Virus record (IMG/VR): IMGVR_UViG_3300037843_000261
Span: 1-64,000 of that record
Direction: 5' to 3' (one strand)
Length of the DNA: 64,000 nt
Source: a virus
Part shown: positions 44,401 through 51,019 of the stretch, in pieces
How the letters are laid out: each line of letters starts with the position of its first letter
Numbering within the stretch: position 1 is the stretch's first letter
Position numbers and translations under genes: made by a program
The notes under the pieces: generated by a model
Database searches by the model: none
Seen by the model: the letters and a program-made list of their open reading frames with translations, nothing else
Told to the model about the DNA's origin: nothing

Positions 44401-45171
44401 TTAAGCCCAGACGGTCTTTATGGACGCTCCTGTCTGTAAGAAGTTGAACCTAATAACGTTATAGGTAGTCGTATATCCCGAGGCGTTAGTGAACGATTGC
44501 GGTGTCGTGGTAAAGGAGGTGAAGCTCAATCCGCTTACCGTGACGTTGGTCGGGATACCGTAGGACGCCGGGAAGCAGAAGTACGGATAGTTCGGCCCGC
44601 CCGAGCAGTTGTAAAAAACCGTGAGGTCAAAGTTGGGGGTGAAATCGCTGCCCCCGGAGAGAGTTCCGGGCAGAGCGAGGATGTCGGAATTGGAGAGCGA
44701 AGCACTGGCGTTGACACCCCAGTATCGCTTGCTGTTGAAGCTCAGGGTCGCCGTGGCGGTCAACGTTCCGCTGTTTATGTTGATGCTCCAGCTTGAGTTG
44801 CTGGTGAAAGGCCCGTTCACTAGGTAGGTCAGCGTGCCGGGGCTGACGGATACCGAGCCGGTGATACCGCTGCCGGTGATGACCTGTGATGTGGCAGTGA
44901 TGTTGGAGAGAGTCCAATTCAAAATGACCAAAGCAACCGTAGAGCCTATTTCCGCCACACTGGGGGAAGCGGAAAAAGTCATGGAGGGGGTCGGTCCGCT
45001 CCCTCCCCCAAAGGAGGGGTCAAGTTGTCCATTGGCTCCAAGAACCGGTATTGCCCCGGCACTCGCCGCTCCCACAGATTTAGTGATAGCAGGTGCAAGG
45101 GTTTGCTGGTAGGGGCCGTTAGGATACCCGGCGAGTTGAGTCCAAATCGGAATGAAATTCGAGTTGCCCAT
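44401..45171 (-). CDS. Virion surface/tail protein with Ig-like region
   Basis: AGAGGAGTA precedes ATG. A 256-residue Ser/Thr/Gly-rich beta protein. The N-terminus LDPSFGGGSGPTPSMTFSAS has the linker typical of fibre-associated proteins. The middle (VALVILNWTLSNITATSQVI) looks Ig/BACON-like. Its stop is one base from the fibre start, so the two are co-translated and probably form one appendage. Confidence 0.7.
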   Translation of the reverse strand: MGNSNFIPIWTQLAGYPNGPYQQTLAPAITKSVGAASAGAIPVLGANGQLDPSFGGGSGPTPSMTFSASPSVAEIGSTVALVILNWTLSNITATSQVITGSGITGSVSVSPGTLTYLVNGPFTSNSSWSININSGTLTATATLSFNSKRYWGVNASASLSNSDILALPGTLSGGSDFTPNFDLTVFYNCSGGPNYPYFCFPASYGIPTNVTVSGLSFTSFTTTPQSFTNASGYTTTYNVIRFNFLQTGASIKTVWA

Positions 45172-45257
45172 TACTCCTCTCTAAAGAGCTTAGTATCCCG
45201 TTTAATCACCCTAACCCCCAATTAGCTGTCTATCATTTTACTTAAAAGGAGGAATAA

Positions 45258-45689
45258 ATGAGTACCAAGTGTGCAAAGTGTGGAGAAACGGATAAGTCAA
45301 AATTTACTAAGAACTCCGCCAAGAGTAGTGGTTTACAGTCTTATTGTAAAAAGTGTCATAATGATGCCCAAAAAGCTAGACGATTGCAGCGAGGCTACAA
45401 CTTTGAGAATCTGAGAAGGTGCTACCGCATTACAGTAGAAAAATACAATGAGATGCTTATCCAACAAGGTGGGGTTTGCGCTATATGCGGAGAGCCTGAG
45501 ACAGTGGTTGTAAGGGGTAGAGTGATAAATTTAGCCGTAGACCACGACCACTCATGCTGTCCCGGAAAAACATCTTGTGGAAAGTGTGTGCGTGGTCTCC
45601 TCTGTCGTCGTTGTAATTGGATTCTTGCTAGGTGGAGGGATGATATGAAGTTATTTGAAAAGGCAATTTCTTACCTTAGACGGGGGTGA
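45258..45689 (+). CDS. Endonuclease VII-like HNH endonuclease
   Basis: AAAAGGAGGAATAA precedes ATG. N-terminal knuckles KCAKCGETDKSKF and YCKKCHNDAQ are followed by YNEMLIQQGGVCAICGEPE, NLAVDHDHSCCPGK, CVRGLLCRRCN, the EndoVII core with DHDH. 143 residues, near the family's usual length. Its end overlaps the convergent HAD gene by 14 bp. Confidence 0.87.
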   Translation: MSTKCAKCGETDKSKFTKNSAKSSGLQSYCKKCHNDAQKARRLQRGYNFENLRRCYRITVEKYNEMLIQQGGVCAICGEPETVVVRGRVINLAVDHDHSCCPGKTSCGKCVRGLLCRRCNWILARWRDDMKLFEKAISYLRRG

Positions 45690-46218
45690 CTATGACGGGG
45701 GTGAAGAAGTCTTCTTTGCGGAATACCTTGAAACTTCCTCCAGCTTTCATGAGGTTTTCGTGGTTGATTTTGGTGCGCTTGAAAAGCTCCAAACAGGCGT
45801 CGGCGAACTTCCACGGACCTACGGACTCGACTTCAATGTAACGGTCAAGTTTACCGGCCCGCTCTAAAGCGGCCAATTCAGCCTTACCAAGCTGGTCTTC
45901 CAACCACCAGAAGTCCTGTGGTTCACCGGGTTTGAGCACCGCCCCGGCTTTCTCGTCCGGGTCTCCGTGCCCCCAGTTCATATACTTGATGTCCTTGACG
46001 AGGTCGTGGGCGTAGAGAACTCGGAGAAGGGTTTGGATGTCCATGTTGCTCGGCGGATTTTCCCATGGCCAGCAGGTGAGCCAGTAGCAGTCGAACAGTT
46101 TGGCGAGGACTCGAAGCTGACTGATGACGCCGGGGCGCAGTTCGAGGAAGGTGTGCTGGCGATACCTGCCCATAATGGTGTCGTCAATGTCGATGTAGAG
46201 TCTGCCGAACTTTTTCAT
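45676..46218 (-). CDS. HAD-superfamily hydrolase
   Basis: A 180-residue protein starting KKFGRLYIDIDDTIMGRYRQ, the DxDxT motif I of HAD phosphatases. WLTCWPWENPP may carry motif II (T), and FWWLEDQLGKAE a motif IV acidic residue. Similar small phage HADs act as nucleotidases or polynucleotide phosphatases; the substrate here is not evident. The start overlaps the stop of the zinc gene upstream (ATGA). Confidence 0.7.
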   Translation of the reverse strand: MKKFGRLYIDIDDTIMGRYRQHTFLELRPGVISQLRVLAKLFDCYWLTCWPWENPPSNMDIQTLLRVLYAHDLVKDIKYMNWGHGDPDEKAGAVLKPGEPQDFWWLEDQLGKAELAALERAGKLDRYIEVESVGPWKFADACLELFKRTKINHENLMKAGGSFKVFRKEDFFTPVIVTPV

Positions 46219-46388
46219 TTCTCTTCCTCAGCCGTGGTGGGGTAGGAATCGCATGCTTCCAGCGTAAGCTGGTGCTTTTTCGGCCCCTTCGCCACTTTGG
46301 CGTGCAAGCTCTCTTGGCAATAAGGGCAATAGATGTCAAACTCCGCCACTGGTGTTAACTTGGGTGCCTTCTTCTTCGTCTTCTCCAT
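46215..46388 (-). CDS. Small zinc-ribbon protein (57 aa)
   Basis: A 57-residue frame: MEKTKKKAPKLTPVAEFDIY, then CPYCQESLHAKVAKGPKKHQ and an acidic end. GGAGGCTAC precedes ATG. One CPYC pair plus His and Cys could bind zinc. It overlaps 46336 by 53 bp and ends in the HAD gene's ATG. Confidence 0.6.
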   Translation of the reverse strand: MEKTKKKAPKLTPVAEFDIYCPYCQESLHAKVAKGPKKHQLTLEACDSYPTTAEEEK

Positions 46389-46677
46389 GTAGCCTCCGCA
46401 TTACGGAATATAGCCCGGTACCACCACAGTGAGAGCATTGCTCTATCGTGGGCTGGTTGGGCTTGAAACCCGTGGCATTGCACCACCCGCAGCCGAGATA
46501 CGGCGGGGCGGCAATCGGCCCCCACACGACGAAATCTTCGGCATCGTACTCAAAGTCGTCGCCGAAAGCCTGCCATAACCCTTTTTCTTCGAGGGCAGTG
46601 TAATGCAATATCTCCAGACGTTGGCTGATTTTGAACACTACCCAGTACCATCCGGTAGTGATAATCAGGTCGCTCAT
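46336..46677 (-). CDS. Hypothetical z-ring protein with DnaJ-like zinc knuckles
   Basis: ATG 46677 follows GGTGGAATACTC and overlaps the previous stop. The middle has GCGWCNATG and CSHCGGTG, two CxxCxxTG-type knuckles as in DnaJ central domains, so it probably folds round one zinc. The N-terminus (TTGWYWVVFKISQRLEILHY) is beta-like. Role unknown. Confidence 0.65.
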   Translation of the reverse strand: MSDLIITTGWYWVVFKISQRLEILHYTALEEKGLWQAFGDDFEYDAEDFVVWGPIAAPPYLGCGWCNATGFKPNQPTIEQCSHCGGTGLYSVMRRLHGEDEEEGTQVNTSGGV

Positions 46678-46970
46678 GAGTATTCCACCAGCCAATCAAG
46701 TTCTTGGTCCCGGTGTTTCTTGGCTTCTGTTTCCAGGAGGCTCTCTAATGCCTTGAATACCTCATAGGGAGTCATGTTATGCTGGACGGGATTGGTCTCA
46801 TCATTCCAGTATAGGGAGTAGTTCTCAGACGGCCTGTAGCCCTTGACTGTGTAGAGGCTCAATATGCGGCCCCTGATGTTAAACTCCGCCACGGGGGTGA
46901 GGGAGTCCGGGTATGCTCTCCCCATAGGAAATGGATGTCTGTCCAAGGTTTGTGTGCATTTTTCGTTCAT
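46674..46970 (-). CDS. Hypothetical protein
   Basis: A 98-residue protein with GAGGTAAT before ATG. PVAEFNIRGRILSLYTVKGY is beta-like; the C-terminus (FKALESLLETEAKKHRDQEL) is helical. Part of the coupled run of small genes. Note the PVAEF(D/N)I segment shared with the 46215 protein. Confidence 0.65.
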   Translation of the reverse strand: MNEKCTQTLDRHPFPMGRAYPDSLTPVAEFNIRGRILSLYTVKGYRPSENYSLYWNDETNPVQHNMTPYEVFKALESLLETEAKKHRDQELDWLVEYS

Positions 46971-46976
46971 ATTACC

Positions 46977-47360
46977 TCATCGAAACATATAGAGGCTTTG
47001 CCCGCCCGTTTCCATGTGAACACCGCACAGCACGAGAATGCGAATCTCATCAGTGATGACCTTCGCCAATTCCGCCGTGTCAATGCCCAGCCAGATTTGG
47101 TCGTGCTCGGCGCAGGAGACCATATCATCTGTGCCGGGTTGGAGCTTGTCTAAGAGGAGGAAGGCGGTGATGTCATCCCGCTTGGTGAGTGGGCTTTCCG
47201 GCTTTCCTTTGGGGCTCTCCTCTTCGATTTTTTCCCACCGTTCGTATAATTCGTCCGCTATCACAGCCTGTATGTCCCGGCCTTCGAGTTCAACGTAGTG
47301 GCCTCTTCCCCCTCGGGTAGACCACACTCTCCCACTCATCGGGATGGCGGCGTCTCTCAT
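46977..47360 (-). CDS. Hypothetical protein
   Basis: A 127-residue acidic protein behind AGGAGACGCT. It contains HDQIWLGIDTAELAKVITDE and ILVLCGVHMETGGQSLYMF. No family recognised. Confidence 0.65.
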   Translation of the reverse strand: MRDAAIPMSGRVWSTRGGRGHYVELEGRDIQAVIADELYERWEKIEEESPKGKPESPLTKRDDITAFLLLDKLQPGTDDMVSCAEHDQIWLGIDTAELAKVITDEIRILVLCGVHMETGGQSLYMFR

Positions 47361-47368
47361 AGCGTCTC

Positions 47369-47701
47369 CTAGATGCGCTCAGCGAGAATCAAAGTGTCGC
47401 CCATGGAGGCGATGTTAAAACGGTGCCCGCACGCAGCGCACATGTAGTTCTGGCTTCCACCGCCGCAGGGACCGGGGAGGAATTTCATGTTGCCGCAGTC
47501 GGGGCACTTGCCTTCTTCGAGGCTCTTACGAACCTGCTGTTCATCACTTGGTTCTTTCATGGTCATCTTAAAGTCGGTGATGGTTCCCATGTTGACCATC
47601 TCCCCGCCCGGCGTCCCCATGAACAGCGTGCCGCCTTCCATGAAGGACTTATTTCTCTTCCACCGTTTGAAAGCCTCGGCTATGTGTGAAAAAAAGAACA
47701 T
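47369..47701 (-). CDS. Zinc-ribbon protein
   Basis: ATG 47701 follows AGGAGGGATGTG. Residues 60-105 hold CPDCGNMKFLPGPCGGGSQN and YMCAACGHRFNIA, a clear four-Cys zinc ribbon. The N-terminus (FFFSHIAEAFKRWKRNKSF) is hydrophobic then basic. Role unknown. Confidence 0.65.
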   Translation of the reverse strand: MFFFSHIAEAFKRWKRNKSFMEGGTLFMGTPGGEMVNMGTITDFKMTMKEPSDEQQVRKSLEEGKCPDCGNMKFLPGPCGGGSQNYMCAACGHRFNIASMGDTLILAERI

Positions 47702-47885
47702 CACATCCCTCCTGTGGGGTTCGACATTTTGCTACCCGCATGGTAAGCTTGGTTCCCTCAATTGGACGGGAGCCGAGACTGAAAATCGGGTCGGGTTCCT
47801 CAGTCGGACGGTTGCAGTGTCGGCACCCATCAGTGGGATGCACGTGAACCGTTCCGCAGGCCGGGCACTTCCATGGTAGTTTCAT
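47649..47885 (-). CDS. Small rubredoxin-like zinc protein
   Basis: A 78-residue protein behind AAAGGAAACTGTAT. KLPWKCPACGTVHVHPTDGC with RHCNRPTEE gives two CxxC pairs. It overlaps the next gene by 53 bp. First gene of the minus-strand zinc-ribbon run. Confidence 0.6.
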   Translation of the reverse strand: MKLPWKCPACGTVHVHPTDGCRHCNRPTEEPDPIFSLGSRPIEGTKLTMRVAKCRTPQEGCDVLFFTHSRGFQTVEEK

Positions 47886-47922
47886 ATACAGTTTCCTTTA
47901 CTGTCTCCACTATATTTGTATC

Positions 47923-48091
47923 CACGCTTCTGCGTGACTTCTCCGTCGCCTAAAGGCGACGGCTTCTCAAGCTACGCTTAGCTCTACTACGCTTGCGTTA
48001 ACGCTTGAAGGGCTTATCCGAGCCCCTGTATCAAGTTAGAATGACTGGTAAATCAGTGGCGATAACCAGCATTTTCAGCTTTGAGACCGCC
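47923..48091 (-). ncRNA. IS200/IS605 right-end or omega-RNA-like structured RNA
   Basis: Read on the minus strand: a promoter (48098-48106), then GGGCT...AGCCC, an AACGC-rich segment, AGCTTGAGAAGCC joined to the stem CCGTCGCC-TTTA-GGCGACGG in sense (47943-47962), then GAAGTCACGC with a final CACGC/GCGTG hairpin. The CTTGAGAAGCC-hairpin-GTCAC order is what I know from 3' ends of IS200/IS605 elements, where it doubles as TnpB guide-RNA scaffold. No tnpB lies in the window. It could be a remnant, a domesticated RNA, or an unrelated leader of the gene at 47885. Confidence 0.5.
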
Positions 48092-48097
48092 ACTTAT

Positions 48098-48106
48098 ATA
48101 ATACCA
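48098..48106 (-). promoter_or_regulatory. Extended -10 promoter for the structured RNA
   Basis: TGGTATTAT on the minus strand, the same box as at 48239, 54113 and 54479. A transcript from here would start near 48091 and run through the structured region. Confidence 0.5.
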
Positions 48107-48146
48107 CAGAAAGTAGGAAATTTGGAGTTTATTTTGAAAGGGGGTA

Positions 48147-48190
48147 CGTCGGCTTCCTCTGCCAGCTAAAGCAGGCAGTCCCCGCCGACG
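48147..48190 (+). repeat. Two-tier inverted-repeat structure
   Basis: Outer stem CGTCGGC/GCCGACG (48147-48153, 48184-48190) encloses an inner stem CTGCC-A-GC/GC-A-GGCAG with a TAAA loop. It lies between the two divergent TGGTATTAT promoters. It could be a transposon end, a terminator or an RNA element. Confidence 0.45.
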
Positions 48191-48238
48191 CAAAATCTAT
48201 GGCCGGAATAAAAAATTCTGCAATATTTCGACTACCGG

Positions 48239-48247
48239 TGGTATTAT
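48239..48247 (+). promoter_or_regulatory. Extended -10 promoter
   Basis: TGGTATTAT on the plus strand, upstream of the interrupted HNH gene at 48374. The 126-nt leader contains a strong stem CCGGGGGG/CCCCCCGG (48314-48321, 48349-48356). GCCTCAG and CTGAGTGAGGC nearby could pair in an alternative way. Confidence 0.45.
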
Positions 48248-48373
48248 ATGAGTGAGAAGTAGAAGCACCGTTTGAGAAGTGAGTCGTTTCGTCCGTCGTT
48301 GCAGTAGACAGGACCGGGGGGCCTCAGTTACCCTCCTATCTTTTACGACCCCCCGGTGCCTGAGTGAGGCAAT

Positions 48374-48481
48374 GTGGAAAAACTGGAAAGAGACAGGAAA
48401 AACCACAAAGCCTATCGAGACCGGTTAAGGCTCGAAGCAATCAACCACTACTCCGGTCCCGAAGTTCGCATGAGTTTTTGA
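48374..48481 (+). pseudogene. HNH endonuclease, 5' part of split gene
   Basis: A GTG start follows GAGTGAGGCAAT. The frame reads VEKLERDRKNHKAYRDRLRL, EAINHYSG, then diverges (PEVRMSF) and stops. LRLEAINHYSGG is the N-terminus of a phage HNH family whose remaining domain, in the same order, is found 1.1 kb downstream at 49573. So the gene is interrupted inside or just after the SGR/SGP codons. Confidence 0.65.
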
Positions 48482-48562
48482 ACCAGCCGGAAGAGACTAT
48501 GTGGGCGCTGGCCAGGTGAAGGAAATAAATTCCAGTTGATTTCAATCGAAGGGAGATTGGTT

Positions 48563-48817
48563 ATGGACGACGCAGGTTACATCATGATGCACAGAGTCAT
48601 CGGCGGATTGCACGACGGAAAATTCAAAAGCTCGGGGAAGTGGGTCGTCATGGACGATGGAGACTACTTAGCTTTTCTACGATTTCTCGTAGAATTGCGG
48701 TCCTCTCGTTCTCCGGCGCACCCTCCTTGCCCGCCGCTGTTTCCAGTTGATGAAGTAAAGGCTGAAATTGCGTCCTTAGAGCTTCGGATGTCTTGTCCAA
48801 AACCACCTCGTCAATAA
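48563..48817 (+). CDS. Possible small protein inside insertion
   Basis: ATG 48563 follows GAAGGGAGATTGGTT. The first 45 residues (MDDAGYIMMHRVIGGLHDGK, SSGKWVVMDDGDYLAF) look like a real protein; the rest overlaps the minus-strand gene at 48648 and looks like its shadow. The 3' end may be truncated. Low confidence. Confidence 0.3.
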   Translation: MDDAGYIMMHRVIGGLHDGKFKSSGKWVVMDDGDYLAFLRFLVELRSSRSPAHPPCPPLFPVDEVKAEIASLELRMSCPKPPRQ

Positions 48818-49034
48818 GCGTTGAACGCTTGAGGGCGTGCAGCGGAATTAACTCCCACTGGACATGTCGTTCCGTGTAAAGAAACGTATGGCCGCATTCG
48901 GGACAGCATAGTTTTTGAGACAAGATTTCCGTGGGCCACTCGGGTTGATTTGGCGTTGTTTCTGGAGGCTTGGGACATGGGAGCCAAATGGGGCGAGAGT
49001 CAGCAACGCACACAACAAAAGGATAACGAGGCAT
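48648..49034 (-). CDS. Zinc-ribbon protein of bacterial type
   Basis: ATG 49034 gives MPRYPFVVCVADSRPIWLPC, then WPTEILSQKLCCPECGHTFL, YTERHVQWELIPLH and a helical tail. The pattern (YPFxxxxxDSxxIWLP, WPT, CPxCGHxxLYT, VQW) recalls short proteins of soil bacteria, possibly Acidobacteriota; I cannot verify this. Codon choice differs from the nearby virion genes. Located inside the insertion, so probably acquired cargo. Confidence 0.6.
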   Translation of the reverse strand: MPRYPFVVCVADSRPIWLPCPKPPETTPNQPEWPTEILSQKLCCPECGHTFLYTERHVQWELIPLHALKRSTLIDEVVLDKTSEALRTQFQPLLHQLETAAGKEGAPENERTAILREIVEKLSSLHRP

Positions 49035-49220
49035 CGGAGTTCCAGCCCTCCCCTTCTGTTTATGAAAGCTATACAAGGGCACTGCAAGAAGCGAATGAGA
49101 TTCTATCACACGAGGAGTCCGGGCGGCTTCCTGACTTTGTGCCCAAGGCGTAAAGTTAACACTGACGAGTTCAAATTGGAGGCGAAGGTGCCTACATGCA
49201 GAGCACAATAGAACAAACCC

Positions 49221-49496
49221 TTATTCCCTACCCGTATGACCCATTAAATCGTCTACCGCTTGGTTTGCGGCGTCCTGTGTACGACTTTCTAAGACGCTAC
49301 ATTCTTTTTCGAGGGCTGCCAAGTCGAAGCCGTCAACAAGCTTTGTCAGAAGTGAAATCGTTGCTTCCAGCTTCGATTCAAGAGCGGCTAGCTCATCTCC
49401 TGGATAAATCCTACGGCTGGGAATAGCAGAGGGTCTTGACCTGAGCGCCTCCTCAATCCGTGTATCCACATAGTCCTTGATTTCGTCGTCAGTCAT
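49221..49496 (-). CDS. Hypothetical coiled-coil protein in insertion
   Basis: GGAGATGGCAAA precedes ATG. A 91-residue acidic helical protein (MTDDEIKDYVDTRIEEALRS ... ELAALESKLEATISLLTKLV). No domain recognised. First gene of the insert's minus-strand unit. Confidence 0.6.
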   Translation of the reverse strand: MTDDEIKDYVDTRIEEALRSRPSAIPSRRIYPGDELAALESKLEATISLLTKLVDGFDLAALEKECSVLESRTQDAANQAVDDLMGHTGRE

Positions 49497-49572
49497 TTTG
49501 CCATCTCCTTGTCACTTCTACGAAAAGTCCCAATCGTCTGGTCCGAACCTCGAACTTGAATCGTCACCGGTC

Positions 49573-49811
49573 GTGGTGGTAATCCAAGATGTCAGTGTCC
49601 GGGGTGCTTGGTTGCTGAATTAAGTTTTCTGACTATAGACCACATAAACGGTGGAGGAGGGGCACACAGAAAGACCACCGGTTGGGGTTGGAAGTTCTAC
49701 TTGTGGTTAAAGCAGAATGGGTATCCAACAGGCTATCGGGTACTCTGTTTTAACTGCAACTTGGGTCGTGAAATAAACGGGGGTATTTGCCCCCACGAGA
49801 GAATGAAATGA
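49573..49811 (+). pseudogene. HNH endonuclease, 3' part of split gene
   Basis: In frame from 49573: RGGNPRCQCPGCLVAELSFL, TIDHINGGGGAHRKTTGWGW, YLWLKQNGYPTGYRVLCFNC, NLGREINGGICPHERMK. This is a complete HNH nuclease half (CxxC, DHINGGG, CFNC) but has no start of its own. Its missing N-terminus is at 48374. Confidence 0.7.
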
Positions 49812-49856
49812 AGAACCTATCGTCCAACTCGTTATCGTATAGTAGCTCATTGCTGC

Positions 49857-49943
49857 TTAGCGGCCTCGTGTTGCCCGATGGGTGGGACGGATAAAGACCA
49901 CCAAATTCGGGTAAGACGAGGCGGCTAACAAGCCGCCTTTTTT
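49857..49943 (+). promoter_or_regulatory. Attenuator-like leader before tRNA array
   Basis: TTAGCGGCCTCGT (49857-49869) can pair with ACGAGGCGGCTAA (49916-49928), one mismatch in 13 bp, with GCCCGA/TCGGGT and GGTGG/CCACC nested inside. The 3' arm also forms the terminator GGCGGCT-AACA-AGCCGCC plus six T (49920-49943). The two folds exclude each other, the hallmark of an attenuator or riboswitch. The ligand or sensor is unknown. Confidence 0.55.
49920..49943 (+). terminator. Rho-independent terminator
   Basis: GGCGGCT (49920-49926), AACA, AGCCGCC (49931-49937) followed by TTTTTT. Lies 4 bp before tRNA-Tyr. Confidence 0.75.
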
Positions 49944-49947
49944 GTTT

Positions 49948-50036
49948 GTCGGGATGGGTGAGAGGCTAAAACCATCTGTCTGTAAAACAGACGCCCCCTG
50001 TGGGCTACGCAGGTTCAAATCCTGCTCCCGGCACCA
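49948..50036 (+). tRNA. tRNA-Tyr (GUA)
   Basis: The acceptor GTCGGGA pairs with TCCCGGC; anticodon stem TCTGT/ACAGA with loop CTGTAAA gives GTA; a long variable arm (GCCCCCTGTGGGC) follows; CCA is encoded at 50034-50036. Confidence 0.85.
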
Positions 50037-50042
50037 AGTTTT

Positions 50043-50129
50043 GGCAGCGTTCCGTGGAAGAATGCGGTAGGACACGAGAACATACCGTGAGGGCAACCAC
50101 AGCGGTGTCACCGGTCCCTTGACGCTGCT
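50043..50129 (+). ncRNA. Structured non-tRNA segment in tRNA array
   Basis: GGCAGCGT (50043-50050) and ACGCTGCT (50122-50129) close an 87-nt region with CGGTA/TACCG inside. It has no T-loop TTC, CCA or clear anticodon arm, so it is not an ordinary tRNA. A degenerate tRNA or a separate small RNA. Confidence 0.4.
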
Positions 50130-50139
50130 AATAGTTTAT

Positions 50140-50224
50140 GCGGTCGTGGTGGAATTGGTAGACTCGCCAGATTGAGAGTCTGGTCCCGAAAGGGGTGGGG
50201 GTTCAAGTCCCCCCGACCGCACCA
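50140..50224 (+). tRNA. tRNA-Leu (GAG)
   Basis: Acceptor GCGGTCG/CGACCGC, anticodon stem CCAGA/TCTGG with loop TTGAGAG, long variable arm, T-loop GTTCAAG, encoded CCA. Confidence 0.88.
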
Positions 50225-50273
50225 AAATCAAATATGGTAGCTACGCAGTACATATGTAAGGAGCGTCTGCCAT

Positions 50274-50900
50274 ATGAAACATATCAAGTATACAAAGGAG
50301 TTGCTTGCTCCTATCGTAGCCGATAGCAAAAGCTATGCTGAGATTATCCGAAGATTGGGGATAAAGCAAGGAGGAGGAACTCAAAGGCTTTTAATTGAGA
50401 GAATCAAAGATTATGAACTTAGTACTCTTCACTTTCTCGGTACACGACGGAACAGTGGGCTTGAGCATACGGGTGGTTCAAGAAAACTCCATTGGACTGA
50501 AGTTCTAATTTTTAATCGTCGTAATGGAAGAAAAGAGACAACCAACAGGTTACGACGAGCGATGATTGAGTCTGGGATTCCTTACGTATGTGATGAATGT
50601 GGTTGTTCTCCAGAGTGGCGTGGTCGATTGCTTGTTTTAGAAATTAACCACAAAAATGGGGATAACAGGGACAACCAAAAGAATAATGTTCAATTCATCT
50701 GTCCTAATTGCCACTCTCAGACAGAGAATTTCAGAAGTAAAAACATTGGCCGAGTGGTCAAATTGGCAAAGGCGCTTCCCTCAGAAGGAAGAGATTTTGT
50801 GGGTTCGACTCCCACCTCGGCCACCAATTTTGCGAGAGTGGTGGAACTGATAGACACGCCAGCCCTAGAAGCTGGTTCGGGAAACCGAGTGAGGGTTTGA
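50274..50900 (+). CDS. HNH homing endonuclease reading into tRNAs
   Basis: The N-terminus (KYTKELLAPIVADSKSYAEI, RRLGIKQGGG) is a helix-turn-helix-like recognition part. The HNH core is PYVCDECGCSPEWRGR, LEINHKNGDNRDNQKNNVQF, ICPNCHSQTENFRSKN. Relatives end about here, but this frame lacks a stop and runs through all of tRNA-Leu(CAG) and most of tRNA-Leu(UAG); the last 50 residues are translated tRNA. Inserted within the tRNA array. Confidence 0.8.
   Translation: MKHIKYTKELLAPIVADSKSYAEIIRRLGIKQGGGTQRLLIERIKDYELSTLHFLGTRRNSGLEHTGGSRKLHWTEVLIFNRRNGRKETTNRLRRAMIESGIPYVCDECGCSPEWRGRLLVLEINHKNGDNRDNQKNNVQFICPNCHSQTENFRSKNIGRVVKLAKALPSEGRDFVGSTPTSATNFARVVELIDTPALEAGSGNRVRV
50748..50826 (+). tRNA. 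tRNA-Leu (CAG)
   Basis: Acceptor GGCCGAG/CTCGGCC, anticodon stem CTTCC/GGAAG with loop CTCAGAA, T-arm GTGGG-TTCGACT-CCCAC, discriminator A and CCA. The variable region is only about 7 nt, short for Leu. Confidence 0.8.
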
Positions 50901-50918
50901 CTCCCTCCTCTCGCACCA
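50832..50918 (+). tRNA. tRNA-Leu (UAG)
   Basis: Acceptor GCGAGAG/CTCTCGC, anticodon stem CCAGC/GCTGG with loop CCTAGAA, long variable arm (TTCGGGAAACCGAG), encoded CCA. Confidence 0.87.
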
Positions 50919-50923
50919 GATTT

Positions 50924-51016
50924 GCCAGAGTGGTGGAAGTAGGTATACGCACCAGTCTCAAAAACTGGCGTCCCATTAAACGGACATGGGGGTTCGAGGC
51001 CCCCCCTCTGGCACCA
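50924..51016 (+). tRNA. tRNA-Leu (CAA)
   Basis: Acceptor GCCAGAG/CTCTGGC, anticodon stem CCAGT/ACTGG with loop CTCAAAA, long variable arm, encoded CCA. Confidence 0.87.
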
Positions 51017-51019
51017 GAT

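Larger units (their letters stand above)
48459..49566. mobile_element. 1.1-kb insertion splitting an HNH gene
   Basis: The HNH reading frame breaks at 48458 and resumes at 49573; CCGGTC occurs at both borders (48453-48458 and 49567-49572). Joining the repeats restores HYSGRGGNPRCQCPGC in frame. The insert has at least two minus-strand genes. A transposon-like event with a 6-bp target repeat fits. A group I intron is also possible: exon end TCCGGT can pair with GCCGGA at 48486 with a U-G wobble, but canonical splice sites do not restore the frame. Confidence 0.5.

Noticed and set aside
48977-49153. A plus-strand frame (MGAKWGESQQRTQQKD...) behind GGAGGCTTGGGAC
   Set aside because: It overlaps the 5' part of the better supported minus-strand gene at 48648-49034 head to head. 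It may be real, but I cannot decide.
48494-49475. GACTATGTGG/CCACATAGTC pair as group I intron P7
   Set aside because: The second arm lies inside a coding gene (KDYVDT codons), and a 10-bp match over this distance is expected by chance.
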